Assembly (NCBI GenBank): GCA_028713225.1
Contig: JAQTOS010000004.1
Coordinates: forward strand, 62,001-126,000
Length of the DNA: 64,000 nucleotides
Direction: 5' to 3'
DNA from: Candidatus Altimarinota bacterium
Lineage (GTDB): Bacteria; Patescibacteriota; Gracilibacteria; BD1-5; UBA6164
Shown piece by piece: positions 21,633 to 30,500 of this stretch. The notes below the pieces were generated by a model that was not told the DNA's origin, searched no databases, and saw nothing but the letters and a program-made list of their open reading frames with translations. Position numbers and translations under genes: made by a program. Positions within the stretch are counted from its first letter, which is position 1. Each line of letters begins with the position of its first letter.

Positions 21633-21660
21633 ATTATATAGGAGAATTTATTTTTTTCAA
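21633..21660 (-). promoter_or_regulatory. Promoter of the glyS T-box transcript
   Basis: TTGAAA (21655-21660) and TATAAT (21633-21638), spacing 16. It has the same layout as the promoter of the second T-box at 24944. Confidence 0.75.
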
Positions 21661-21673
21661 ATTTATTTTTTTG

Positions 21674-21702
21674 AAAAAAATTGGACCAGCCGCAGCTGAT
21701 CC
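21674..21702 (-). terminator. Terminator of the 73-residue gene
   Basis: The stem GGATCAGC / GCTGGTCC (minus strand) is followed by a seven-T run, eight bases after the TAA. It insulates the T-box promoter behind it. Confidence 0.85.
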
Positions 21703-21709
21703 GAAAGGA

Positions 21710-21931
21710 TTAAACAAACATTTTCACATACTTCTCAAGCGAAAGACGTGAAACATTTTCAGAAGCATCAGAGAAAATTTCTCTACTAACATTTTTTATA
21801 TGCAAAGCTGTGGGAGTGCCATTAATATATATACTGGCAGAATCAGGTCTTGTTGGAACAAGACTAACCATAACTTTACGTCCCAATGAATCAATCATAG
21901 GTTTATCCATGACATCTTTCTTTCCGGCCAT
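21710..21931 (-). CDS. Unknown 73-residue protein, UGA-free class
   Basis: Starts MAGKKDVMDKP; the first in-frame ATG at 21949 is rejected because a GGGGGTG site sits just before the ATG at 21931. The sequence (MVSLVPTRPDSASIYINGTP, then SRLSLEKYVKMFV) suggests a small beta-rich fold; no family recognised. Three glycines, all GGN, TAA stop, GC-richer than neighbours. Single-gene unit with its own promoter and terminator. Confidence 0.75.
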   Translation of the reverse strand: MAGKKDVMDKPMIDSLGRKVMVSLVPTRPDSASIYINGTPTALHIKNVSREIFSDASENVSRLSLEKYVKMFV

Positions 21932-21983
21932 ATCACACCCCCGCTTCACAAGATTTTATATTGGTATTTGTATCACAAAATTG

Positions 21984-22011
21984 ATTATAGAATCTTTAAT
22001 TTTTTTGTAAA
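21984..22011 (-). promoter_or_regulatory. Promoter of the 73-residue gene
   Basis: TTTACA (22006-22011) and TATAAT (21984-21989), spacing 16, on the minus strand. Confidence 0.65.
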
Positions 22012-22059
22012 GTTTTTTTAATATTTATTTAAGATGAATTTAAGATAGATTTAATTTTT

Positions 22060-22092
22060 AGCAAAAGAAAAAGAGCTAGCAAACTAGCTAGC
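22060..22092 (-). terminator. Terminator directly behind the UGA of the 63-residue gene
   Basis: The stem AGCTAG / CTAGCT (22074-22079, 22084-22089) with T-rich tail on the minus strand. It begins a few bases past the UGA at 22095-22097. Confidence 0.75.
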
Positions 22093-22094
22093 CC

Positions 22095-22286
22095 TCACTT
22101 CATGCAAAGATTTAAAACTTCTTCAAGAGATTTTCCTGAAAGATTTTTAATCTCTGCATCATGTTCATTGTAATATCCACCATAACCTTTACGGACTTTG
22201 TATCCTTGGTATCGTAGATGCATACCATTAACATAGATAAAACCATCACAATCTTCTGTGATTTCTTCACCATTAAATAACATCAC
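22095..22286 (-). CDS. Unknown 63-residue protein, UGA-free class, ends at UGA
   Basis: MLFNGEEITEDCDGFIYVNG at the start, then a basic, Tyr/Gly-rich middle (RYQGYKVRKGYGGYYNEHD) and a helical end (GKSLEEVLNLCMK). No family recognised. Strong GGAGGT before ATG. Eight glycines are GGN, none UGA, yet the frame ends with UGA just before the terminator. With UGA=Gly it would add 22 residues, hydrophobic at first, across the hairpin to TAA at 22029-22031. Either UGA still stops here or the protein carries an unplanned tail. Confidence 0.75.
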   Translation of the reverse strand: MMLFNGEEITEDCDGFIYVNGMHLRYQGYKVRKGYGGYYNEHDAEIKNLSGKSLEEVLNLCMK

Positions 22287-22317
22287 ACACCTCCCTTTTT
22301 AACTTTTGTGTAAGGTA

Positions 22318-22346
22318 ATTCTAACATACACTAGTATTTTTTACAA
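22318..22346 (-). promoter_or_regulatory. Promoter of the 63-residue gene
   Basis: TTGTAA (22341-22346) and TAGAAT (22318-22323), spacing 17, minus strand. Confidence 0.5.
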
Positions 22347-22408
22347 AAATTTTACTTAAAATAAAAGATTATTATAATACCGACCAATTGTTAGCTAATA
22401 AATAAATT

Positions 22409-22927
22409 ATGAAAAAAGAAGAATTACTTGGGAAAATAGAAGAACTTTTCTATGAAAAAACTTTCAAAGAAATAAGTTTGGATACTATTGCTAAACATCT
22501 AGAAATAAAAAAAGCTTCACTATATTATTATTTTTCTTCAAAAGAAACTTTGATTGAAGCTTTAATTGATTTTTCATTTGAAAATTATAAAGCATTTATA
22601 GAAAAAATAAGCGAGTGAAATACTAGAAATTTCGTAAAAGAATTTATAGAATTCCCAGCAAAAAATAAAAATGTATTCTCTATAATAAATCAAAACGGGT
22701 ATTGCGAAAATAGTGATATGAAAAAAATGCTAAAAACTAGACAATTAGAAATTTTCAGTATAATAAACTCTTATTTCTTTGAGAATGCTAATTTTTCAAA
22801 GGAAAAAACATTTTTACTACTATCTATTATGGAAGATATTTCCAAAAGAAAATGTATTTATGGAGAGTGTCCTATAAATACAAATGATATAGTAGCTGAA
22901 ATTTATAATACTTTTAATATAGTTTAA
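22409..22927 (+). CDS. TetR-family transcriptional regulator
   Basis: The 172 residues begin with the TetR helix-turn-helix: LLGKIEELFYEKTFKEISLD, then TIAKHLEIKKASLYYYFSSKE (recognition helix with the usual LYYYF) in residues 1-48. The C-terminal ligand/dimer region is divergent and carries four Cys (C-E-N, KRKC, GEC). Likely a repressor; the target is unknown, but it heads a same-strand run with the 150-residue protein and the double Nudix protein (gaps of 17 and 5 bases). Confidence 0.85.
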
Positions 22928-22944
22928 ATCTTAACTTAATTTTT

Positions 22945-23397
22945 ATGTGCATAATAGATTGTGATATAAAAGAGCTATTTCCAGATGAAGAAATAAATAG
23001 ACAAAGGGCATTTCACTGACTTCCCCCATTAGAATCTACAAATAAAAAAGATGATTATTGATCTTGAGTTGAAGCACTAGATATAAATCAAATAATGATA
23101 AAAGAAAGAAGTGAAAAAATTATCATGTGAGGATTACCTGATAAAAAAACTATAGAACAAAGCATAGCAAAATATGTTTGAGCTGAATGATTTGTCTGAG
23201 GGACAGAAGAATATGCTGAAAAACTTTTTGCATGAGATGATGAAAAAGTTACTGAATATTTAATAAATTCAATAGATTACCAAAAAGAATTAGAAATAGA
23301 AGCTAATAATACAGAAAATATCCCTTTAGAATGAACAATTATAAGTTCAGAAATATTAAATACAATAAGTAATTTACAAAAAACATTTCCAATATAA
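22945..23397 (+). CDS. Unknown 150-residue protein
   Basis: No family recognised. Acidic and soluble, with motifs RAFHGLPPLESTNKKDDYGSG, MIKERSEKIIMGGLPDKKTI and VGAEGFVGGTEEYAEKLFAG; many glycines are UGA. It lies between a TetR regulator and the tandem Nudix gene in one probable operon, so it may be part of the same response. Confidence 0.65.
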
Positions 23398-23402
23398 ATT
23401 TT

Positions 23403-24383
23403 ATGAAACAAACAACTCTAGCCGTAATAATGAAAGATGATAAAATCCTTCTTTGTATGAAAAAAAGATGATTTTGAGAATGATTTTGGAATTGAGCCGG
23501 ATGAAAATTAGAAAAGTGAGAAACTATTGAAGAAGCAATGGTGAGAGAATTATTTGAAGAAACAGGTTTAAAAACTGATTTAGATTCTATGGAAACTCTT
23601 TGAGTATTAAATTTTAGATTTTTAGATAAACCTGACTGGAATCAAGATGTAAATGTATTTAAAATAAATAGTTGGCAAAATGAACCAATAGAAACCGAAG
23701 AAATGCTTCCAAAATGGTTTAATATATCTGAAATCCCCTATGACAAAATGTGGGAAGATGATAGTATTTGGCTTCCAAAAGTAATCGCTGGAGAAAAAAT
23801 AGAATTTGAATTCCAATTTTTAGATGGGAAATTAGTAAATCAAAGAGAATTTGCTAGACCAAAATTAAAAGAATCTAATTTAATCATAAATAATTGATAT
23901 AAAAAAATATACCAAAATTTTTATTCACTTAATTCAAAAGAATTCAATGTTTTGATATATTGATGAGATAAAAGTGATTCTTGAACAATGCTTGTACCAA
24001 TTTTGGGAAACTGAAATATAGTTTATCTTAGAGAATATAGATACTGACCTGATGAATTTATTTACAATTTCCCTGTTTGAAAACAAGAACCAGACTTAAC
24101 AAGTGAAGAAAATGTAGCAAAAGAATTAAAAGAAGAAACTTGATATACCGCAGAAAAATTTGAATATTTATGAGAAACAATAGTGTGAAATTATAGCTGA
24201 TGAAAATTGAAATATTTTCTAGCAAAAAATGTACAAAAATCATGAGTTCAAGAGCTTGAACTTCCAGAACAAATAGAAGTAATTGAGTCTTCAATCGAAG
24301 ATTTCGAAAAATTAATACAAATATGAGCAGTTAAATGCCCTCTAACAATTTCAGCTTTTTATCTAGCTAAATCAAGATTATAA
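23403..24383 (+). CDS. Fused tandem Nudix hydrolase (MTH1-like plus ADP-ribose-pyrophosphatase-like)
   Basis: One 326-residue frame holds two Nudix domains. Domain 1 (about residues 1-160) resembles MTH1/8-oxo-dGTPases: GFWNGAGGKLEKGETIEEA, then VRELFEETGL, with an intact GX5EX7REUXEEXGU box. Domain 2 (about residues 180-320) resembles ADP-ribose/NudF types: VYLREYRYGPDEFIYNFPVG, then ENVAKELKEETGY, with Lys for the usual Arg in the box. No start or stop separates them. The pair would clean oxidised nucleotides and nucleoside-diphosphate sugars. The fusion is only visible with UGA=Gly. Confidence 0.85.
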
Positions 24384-24457
24384 ATTATTTTAAATTTAAT
24401 ATATATTTAAGATTAATTTAATATTAGTCTTTACTTTTAATCTTATATTATTATATT

Positions 24458-24500
24458 AAAGCCATTCAATACAAATTAAGTTGAATAGCTTTTTTATTTT
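24458..24500 (+). terminator. Terminator after the Nudix operon
   Basis: The interrupted stem AAAGC-C-ATTCAA / TTGAAT-A-GCTTT ends in a long T run. The 24384-24457 stretch before it is AT-rich and shows no gene. Confidence 0.65.
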
Positions 24501-24513
24501 TTAATAAAATTTG

Positions 24514-24930
24514 ATGGAGCAACAACAAATAATAAGACTAGATGAATATAAAAATGAAATACAAAAATCTTCTGATCATTTTAGAGATATATGATTAAGT
24601 AAAGAGGTAAAACACTATATATTTAATTATATGAGCTCATATTCAGCCAAAATAATATGTATAATTCTTTCAATAGAACTAGAACAATTAAAAACATGGA
24701 ATCTAGAAAAAGAATTAACAGAAATTGCTGATTTTATGAATAATCTGGAATTAATTCATAAAAAAGTTAATGATAATGATTTTTTGCATGAGTTAGAAAA
24801 AAAATATAAAAAGTGATTAATAGATTCTAAAGAAATGTTAAGTTTATTATTAATAGATAATGAAGATAAAATAGAAATCATTCCAAGAAACAACATTGAT
24901 AAACCTGCCTCTTATTCTGATGTTGGATAA
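24514..24930 (+). CDS. Unknown 138-residue protein, paralogue of the gene after the T-box
   Basis: Soluble, helical and charged. The segment NLELIHKKVNDNDFLHELEK and following KEMLSLLLIDNED align by eye with NLRLIEQKLGNSDFISKLKE and EEMLNLILINN of the gene at 25211, so the two are paralogues lying on either side of the T-box leader. No function recognised. Two UGA codons are Gly. Confidence 0.65.
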
Positions 24931-24943
24931 ATCATAAAAAAAC

Positions 24944-24971
24944 TTGAAAAGTAAAGTATTTTCTATATAAT
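24944..24971 (+). promoter_or_regulatory. Promoter of the second T-box transcript
   Basis: TTGAAA (24944-24949) and TATAAT (24966-24971), spacing 16, as in the glyS leader. It puts the transcript start near 24978. Confidence 0.75.
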
Positions 24972-24978
24972 TATGGAA

Positions 24979-25195
24979 ATCAAAAAAGCATTTGAGTCTG
25001 CTATCAACAGACGAAGCTGGAGGAAGAAAAATTTGCAAAAATTTAGTAGAACCTCTCGGAGTAAAATCTTCGTTATCAAAAATAAAATTGAGTAGTGAAT
25101 GAATATTTTCATTCATAAGCTTTAGGTGGTAACTCTTTGCTCAAGCAAAGCCGAAAGCATAAAAATATCAAACGATATTTTTATGCTTTTTTATT
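24979..25195 (+). ncRNA. T-box riboswitch, probably isoleucine-specific
   Basis: Stem I: ACGAAG (25011-25016) pairs with CTTCGT (25068-25073) and GAGG (25020-25023) with CCTC (25052-25055). The 3' internal loop up to 25070 offers AUC (Ile), though AAA or GUA cannot be excluded. A small hairpin follows (25097-25114). The antiterminator is textbook: GCTTTAGG (25119-25126), bulge TGGTAAC (25127-25133), hairpin CTTTGC-TCAA-GCAAAG, CCGAAAGC (25151-25158). Its last bases overlap a 13-pair terminator (25156-25187) with a T run. TGGT pairs with ACCA, as for tRNA-Ile. The genes after it run to ileS without another visible terminator. Confidence 0.85.
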
Positions 25196-25210
25196 TTTTA
25201 TTTATTTTTT

Positions 25211-25531
25211 ATGATTTGATTAAAAGATAGAGAAAACATTATCAGAGAATATTCTGAAAAATTTTTCAAAATGGAACTAGCTTTTGAAGTAAAATTCCTT
25301 ATAAATAATTATTCACGAAATGCTATGTCATTAATTGTGCCTTATGTTAATTTAAGTAAAGAACAAGAAGCAGAGAAAAAGAAAAATTATGATGAAGCTA
25401 TAGAAAATTTAAGACTCATAGAACAGAAACTATGAAATTCTGATTTTATATCAAAATTAAAAGAATTATATAAATCTTGAGAATTTTGAACTGAAGAAAT
25501 GCTAAATTTAATTTTAATTAATAATAAATAA
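25211..25531 (+). CDS. Unknown 106-residue protein, first gene behind the T-box
   Basis: Starts 24 bases after the T-box terminator stem. Helical, charged, soluble; paralogous in its C-terminal half to the 138-residue gene on the other side of the riboswitch. A CGA codon is read in 'YSRNAM'. No recognised family. Its place as first gene of a tRNA-sensing operon is its only functional hint. Confidence 0.65.
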
Positions 25532-25536
25532 TAATT

Positions 25537-25770
25537 ATGAACAAGAAAGAATTATATGAGTTATATTTAAATAAGCTTGAAGCGACTATTGATAACGATA
25601 AATTTGATGATATAGATTTGATTTTAGAAGCAATCTACTCAGAAAATATCCCAGAAAAAGAAATGGATGAAATGTATGAAGTATTAAACGAAGCTACTCT
25701 ATACACAGAACTTAGAGAAAATGAGTATAAAGAAGCTTTTAAAAAATTAGTAGAAGAATTTAAAGCTTAA
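25537..25770 (+). CDS. Unknown 77-residue acidic helical protein
   Basis: Asp/Glu/Lys-rich and probably all-helical (KKELYELYLNKLEATIDNDK, then EYKEAFKKLVEEFKA). No Gly at all, hence no UGA. Five bases after the previous stop, no Shine-Dalgarno site; part of the T-box operon. No family recognised. Confidence 0.65.
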   Translation: MNKKELYELYLNKLEATIDNDKFDDIDLILEAIYSENIPEKEMDEMYEVLNEATLYTELRENEYKEAFKKLVEEFKA

Positions 25771-25780
25771 TTTTGTAAAA

Positions 25781-26104
25781 ATGGATACAATAATAGTTGA
25801 TGAGTTAAAATGATTAGCAAATTCTATATATAATATACATTGAGATAAAAAAGAAATTACTGATCCTGTTTGAAATTATTGTTCACTTATTATTGCATTA
25901 CTTAGATGAAATGAAGATGTTGAATTATTTAATATCTTAAAGTTAAGACTTGAAAAAGTATCAAGTTGAGAAATGAAAATAGATGATTTTATAAGTATGA
26001 AAGAAAAAATCTCCAAAACTGTAAATAATTTACTTTTAGAATATCCTGCATGAACTGAGAACTATAAATGAAAAATAAGTGAACGATTAAAAAGAAATTT
26101 ATAA
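25781..26104 (+). CDS. Unknown 107-residue protein
   Basis: Soluble; motifs DELKGLANSIYNIHGDKKEI and LIIALLRGNEDVELFNILKL; several UGA Gly codons. It starts ten bases after the preceding gene and ends 16 bases before apt, so it is within the T-box-led run. No family recognised. Confidence 0.65.
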
Positions 26105-26120
26105 ATTAATTTTATTCTAT

Positions 26121-26627
26121 ATGAACCTAGCAGACTACATAAGAGATATTCCCGATTTTCCAAAACCTGGAATAATGTTCAAAGATATTACAACTCTACT
26201 ATCGAGTCCAGAAGCTTTTGCTGCTTCTGTAGACAAACTAGCAGAACTAGTAAAAAATGCTGACAAAATTGTTGGACTTGATGCTAGATGATTCATCTTC
26301 GCTCGAGCTGTATCTTATAAATTAGGAAAACCACTTATTCTAATCAGAAAGAAGTGAAAACTTCCCTACAAAACTATAGATATCAGTTACGACCTAGAAT
26401 ACGGTTCAGACTCATTTTCTATGCACACTGATTCAATAAATTCTTGAGAAAAAATTGCCATAGTTGATGACCTACTTGCAACAGGTGGAACTGCAAGAGC
26501 AGCGATTGACCTGATAGAACAATCTGGAGGAATAGTTGATAGTCTGAATTTCGTAATAATTCTCGATGAATTAAACTGAATTGCAAAACTTGAGTGACAT
26601 AAAGTTAATAGTTTAGTAAGTTATTAG
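26121..26627 (+). CDS. apt: Adenine phosphoribosyltransferase
   Basis: Salvages adenine to AMP with PRPP. The 168 residues match the family: [20 protein letters not shown] at the N-terminus, [31 protein letters not shown] and the PRPP-binding loop [20 protein letters not shown]. Normal length. The Gly of ARGF is UGA and a CGA codon follows in FIFA-CGA-AVSYK. It fits a cell lacking purine synthesis. It sits between T-box and ileS in the same operon. Confidence 0.95.
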
Positions 26628-26632
26628 AAAAA

Positions 26633-27541
26633 ATGAAAGAAGAAATAAAAGAATGTTATATAAAAAATAAAGATAAATTACTGCGATGATTAATTTATTT
26701 TATATTAGTTGGATTATTTATGTATTTTACAAATTCAGATAAAAAAATGGTTACTATATTTTTTTATTTCCAATTAATAATTTTAACTATTTACCTATTA
26801 TTTTTTAGACTCAATGAATTCGAAAAATATATTACAAGGCACTTCACTATGATAATGCTTTCATGAATAGCAATAATTATATATTTTCAAACTAAATTAT
26901 GAATTGATAATAAGGAAACTTTATTAATGATTTGAGCAATAATTGCATTTTGGTATTGATATAAAAAATATGAAAGAGATAAAGAATTAGAGATAATTGA
27001 AAAATATACAATTAAATATAATGAAATAAACAATAAAATTAATTCAAGTAAATCAGAAAATTTTGAAATTCTAAAAAATCTATATTCTAACTTAATATCC
27101 TTATTTTATGAAGAGTATTATTTAAAATCAAAATGATATATATCAGATGATTTATGGAATGAATGGGTTGAATGGATTTCACTAGATATTAGTAATATAA
27201 TTGAGTTTGACTATTCAACTGCCATGTTTAATATTGATAATAAAAATGATAAAACAAAGCAAAAGGAGTATTTTATAATTCATTTACTAGTAAATTATAT
27301 TTCAACAACATCTGATAGAAATTTAAATTTATATCAATGAAAACAATTTATATATTTTATATTTGATATAATTAATAAATATTCTATTTCATTTGAATTA
27401 TTATTAAATGATAAAAATAATAAATTAACAGATAAAGAAAAAAAAGAATTATATTTAAAAAAAGATTTCCGAAAAAATATAGTTGAAGTATGAATACCAT
27501 ATCTAAATATTTCGAAAGATATTAATAATAAAATAATTTAA
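26633..27541 (+). CDS. Unknown membrane protein (302 aa)
   Basis: Four membrane helices in the N-terminal ~115 residues (LIYFILVGLFMYFT, IFFYFQLIILTIYLLFF, MIMLSGIAIIIYF, LLMIGAIIAFWYGY), then a long soluble, charged, Ile/Asn/Lys-rich domain. Starts five bases after apt and ends 22 bases before ileS. No family recognised. CGA codons occur at the first membrane border and near the C-terminus. Confidence 0.65.
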
Positions 27542-27563
27542 TTTTAAAAAATAACCCCCACCT

Positions 27564-30500
27564 ATGACATACAATAAAGTAAACCCAAAACAAAGCTTTC
27601 CGGAGCTGGAGAAAGAAGTGATGAAATTCTGGAAAGAGAATGATACATTTAAGAAATCTATTGAGAATAGAAATGATAGTCCTGAATATACTTTTTATGA
27701 TGGACCTCCTTTTGCAACTGGAACTCCGCATTATGGACATATTCTGGCTGGTACAATTAAAGATGTAATTCCTAGATACCAAACTATGACTGGACATAAA
27801 GTTCAGAGAGTTTTTGGTTGGGATTGTCATGGATTGCCTATTGAAAATATCGTAGAAAAAAAATTGAATATCTCTGGAAAATCAGATATCGAAGACAAGG
27901 TTTGAGTATTTGAATTTAATGAATCTTGTAGATCTAATGTACTGACTTATACAGAAGATTGGAAAAAAACAGTTGAGAGAATGTGAAGATGGGTTGATAT
28001 GGAAAACTCGTATAAAACTATGGATAAAGAATTCATGGAATCTGTTTGGTGGACTTTTAAATCTATCTATGATAAAGGGCTAATCTATGAAGGAAATAGA
28101 GTTGTTCCTTATTGTCCTAGATGTACTACTCCCCTTTCAAACTTTGAAGTAAATCAAGGTTATAAAGATAAACAAGATAAAACTTTGACTGTAAAATTCA
28201 AGGTTCTAAATAATGCAAATAAATACATACTAGCTTGGACGACTACTCCTTGGACTCTTAGAGCAAACCTTGGTTTGGCTGTTGGTAAAGATATTATGTA
28301 CTCAGAAATTTTAGACAAAAAAACTGGTGAAACTTATGTTTTGGCTACAGATAGACTAAAATCTTATTATAAAACTGAAGAAGATTATCAAATAATCAGA
28401 GAATATAAAGGTGCTTGTTTGGAAGGAATAAAATATGAGCCTATTTTTGACGATTTTGATTTACAATTAAATGAAATGTGAGCAAGTCTTGGAACTACTA
28501 TCAAACTTGGTAAAAATGCATATTCTGTTGTAATTGGTCATCATGTAACAACTGAATCTGGTACAGGGGTAGTTCATATCGCTCCAGCTTATTGAGAAGA
28601 TGATAATATAATCTGAGAAAAATCAGAACTTTGATTCGTATCTCATATTGATGACTCTGGGAAAACTTGTAATCTACTTGAACATAATGGAGAATTTGTT
28701 TTTGATTTCAATGATGCTGAAATTACTAGATTAAAAGATGCTGGGAAAATCGTTGCAATATCTACTATTGACCACTCATATCCTCATTGCCGGAGATGTG
28801 ATACTCCTTTGATTTATAGAGCAATTCCCGCTTGGTATGTTGCTGTAGAAAAATTGAAAGAAAAAATGATAGCAAATAACCAAAAAATAAATTGGGTTCC
28901 TGGTGCTATAAAAGAATGAAGATTCGGAAAATGGCTTGAGAATGCAAGAGATTGGAATATTTCTAGAAATAGATATTGGGGATCTGCTATTCCTGTTTGG
29001 CAAAACGAGGCAAAAACTGAAGAAGTTTGCGTAGGAAGTATTGCAGAACTTTATGAATTGAACAAAGATTTTGGTCAAATTGAACAAAGATGAGACAAAT
29101 ATTTCTACAAAGAAGAAAATATAGAAATTGATTTACATAAACATTTTGTTGATAAAATTTTAGTTAAAAATCCAGCTACTTGAAACACTCTAAAAAGAAT
29201 TCCAGAAGTTCTAGATTGTTGGTTTGAATCAGGTTCTATGCCTTATGCAAGCAAACACTACCCTTTTGATAACGCAGAAAACTTCAAATTCCCTGCTGAA
29301 TTTATCGCTGAATGATTGGACCAAACTAGATGATGGTTTTATACTTTACTTATTATTGGAACTGCACTTTTTGATAATACTCCATTTTTAAATGTTATCG
29401 TAAACTGAATAGTTTTGGCTGAAGATGGACAAAAAATGTCTAAATCAAAGAAAAATTATCCAGATCCAGAAATAATTTTTGATAAATATTGAGCTGATGC
29501 AATGAGATTTTATTTGATGAATTCTCCTGTAGTTGAAGCACAAGATTTGAGATTTTCGGAAAGCGGAGTAGAAGAAGTAGTTAAAAAAGTAATACTTCCT
29601 TTATGGAATACTTATTATTTCTTCACAACTTATGCAAATATTGATGGTTTTACTGCTAAAGAAGGAAATATCTATTATGTTAGACATTGAGAAACTGATA
29701 ATAATAAAAATCATGTAGTTAATGGTTGAGATGATGATATTGATTTAAATAATAATTGAATAAAACAAGCTCATCACCTTGGCTCTATGTTAGCGAGTAG
29801 TCATGTAAAATTTGATTATATAGTATCATCTCCTATGGCTAGAGCTAAAAATACAGCTACAATTATTAAATCTTACCTATGATATAATATAGAAATAATA
29901 GAAGACGAAGCTTTTAGAGAACAATCTTATTGAGAATTCAAATGAATGAGTCATACTGAAATAATAGAAAAATATAAGTGTAAAACTCCTTGAGATATTT
30001 CAAGAGTCTATAGAAATAATTCAGTAGAACCACTAGCAAAATTCGAAAAAAGAGTAGTAGACTGATATAAAAAATTAGAAGAAAATCATGCTTGAAAAAA
30101 TATATTACTTGTAAGTCATGGATGAGTTTTTAGACCTATAAATAAATATATAAGTAATCTATCTGATGATGAAGCATATTATCAAGTAGCTTGAGCTAAA
30201 AACTCTAAACTATATAAACTTCCAAATTATGAAAGAAATAATAAATTAGATAGATGGATAATTTCTGAATTAAATAAACTGACTAAAGATGTAAAAGCTG
30301 GATTTGATGAATATAAACTTGTTGATGCAACTAGACCTATTCAAGCATTTATGGAAAATTTAACTAACTGGTATATCAGAAGATCTAGAAAAAGATTCTG
30401 GAAATCAGAAAATGATAATGATAAAATAGAAGCATATAATACTCTACATGAAGTTTTAGTTGAATTATCAAAAGTTATAGCTCCATTTATGCCTTTTGTA

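Noticed and set aside
21464-21640. 6S RNA or SRP RNA on the minus strand upstream of glyS
   Set aside because: No SRP apical loop or 6S bubble; the antiterminator and T-box bulge identify a T-box.
24973-25095. Short plus-strand frame starting MEIKKAFESA within the T-box leader
   Set aside because: It has no start signal, would need CGA/CGG codons, and overlaps the Stem I pairing; structure explains it better.
24850-25116. An 88-residue open frame on the minus strand
   Set aside because: It is antisense to the T-box leader; the RNA fold and promoter on the plus strand explain the sequence.
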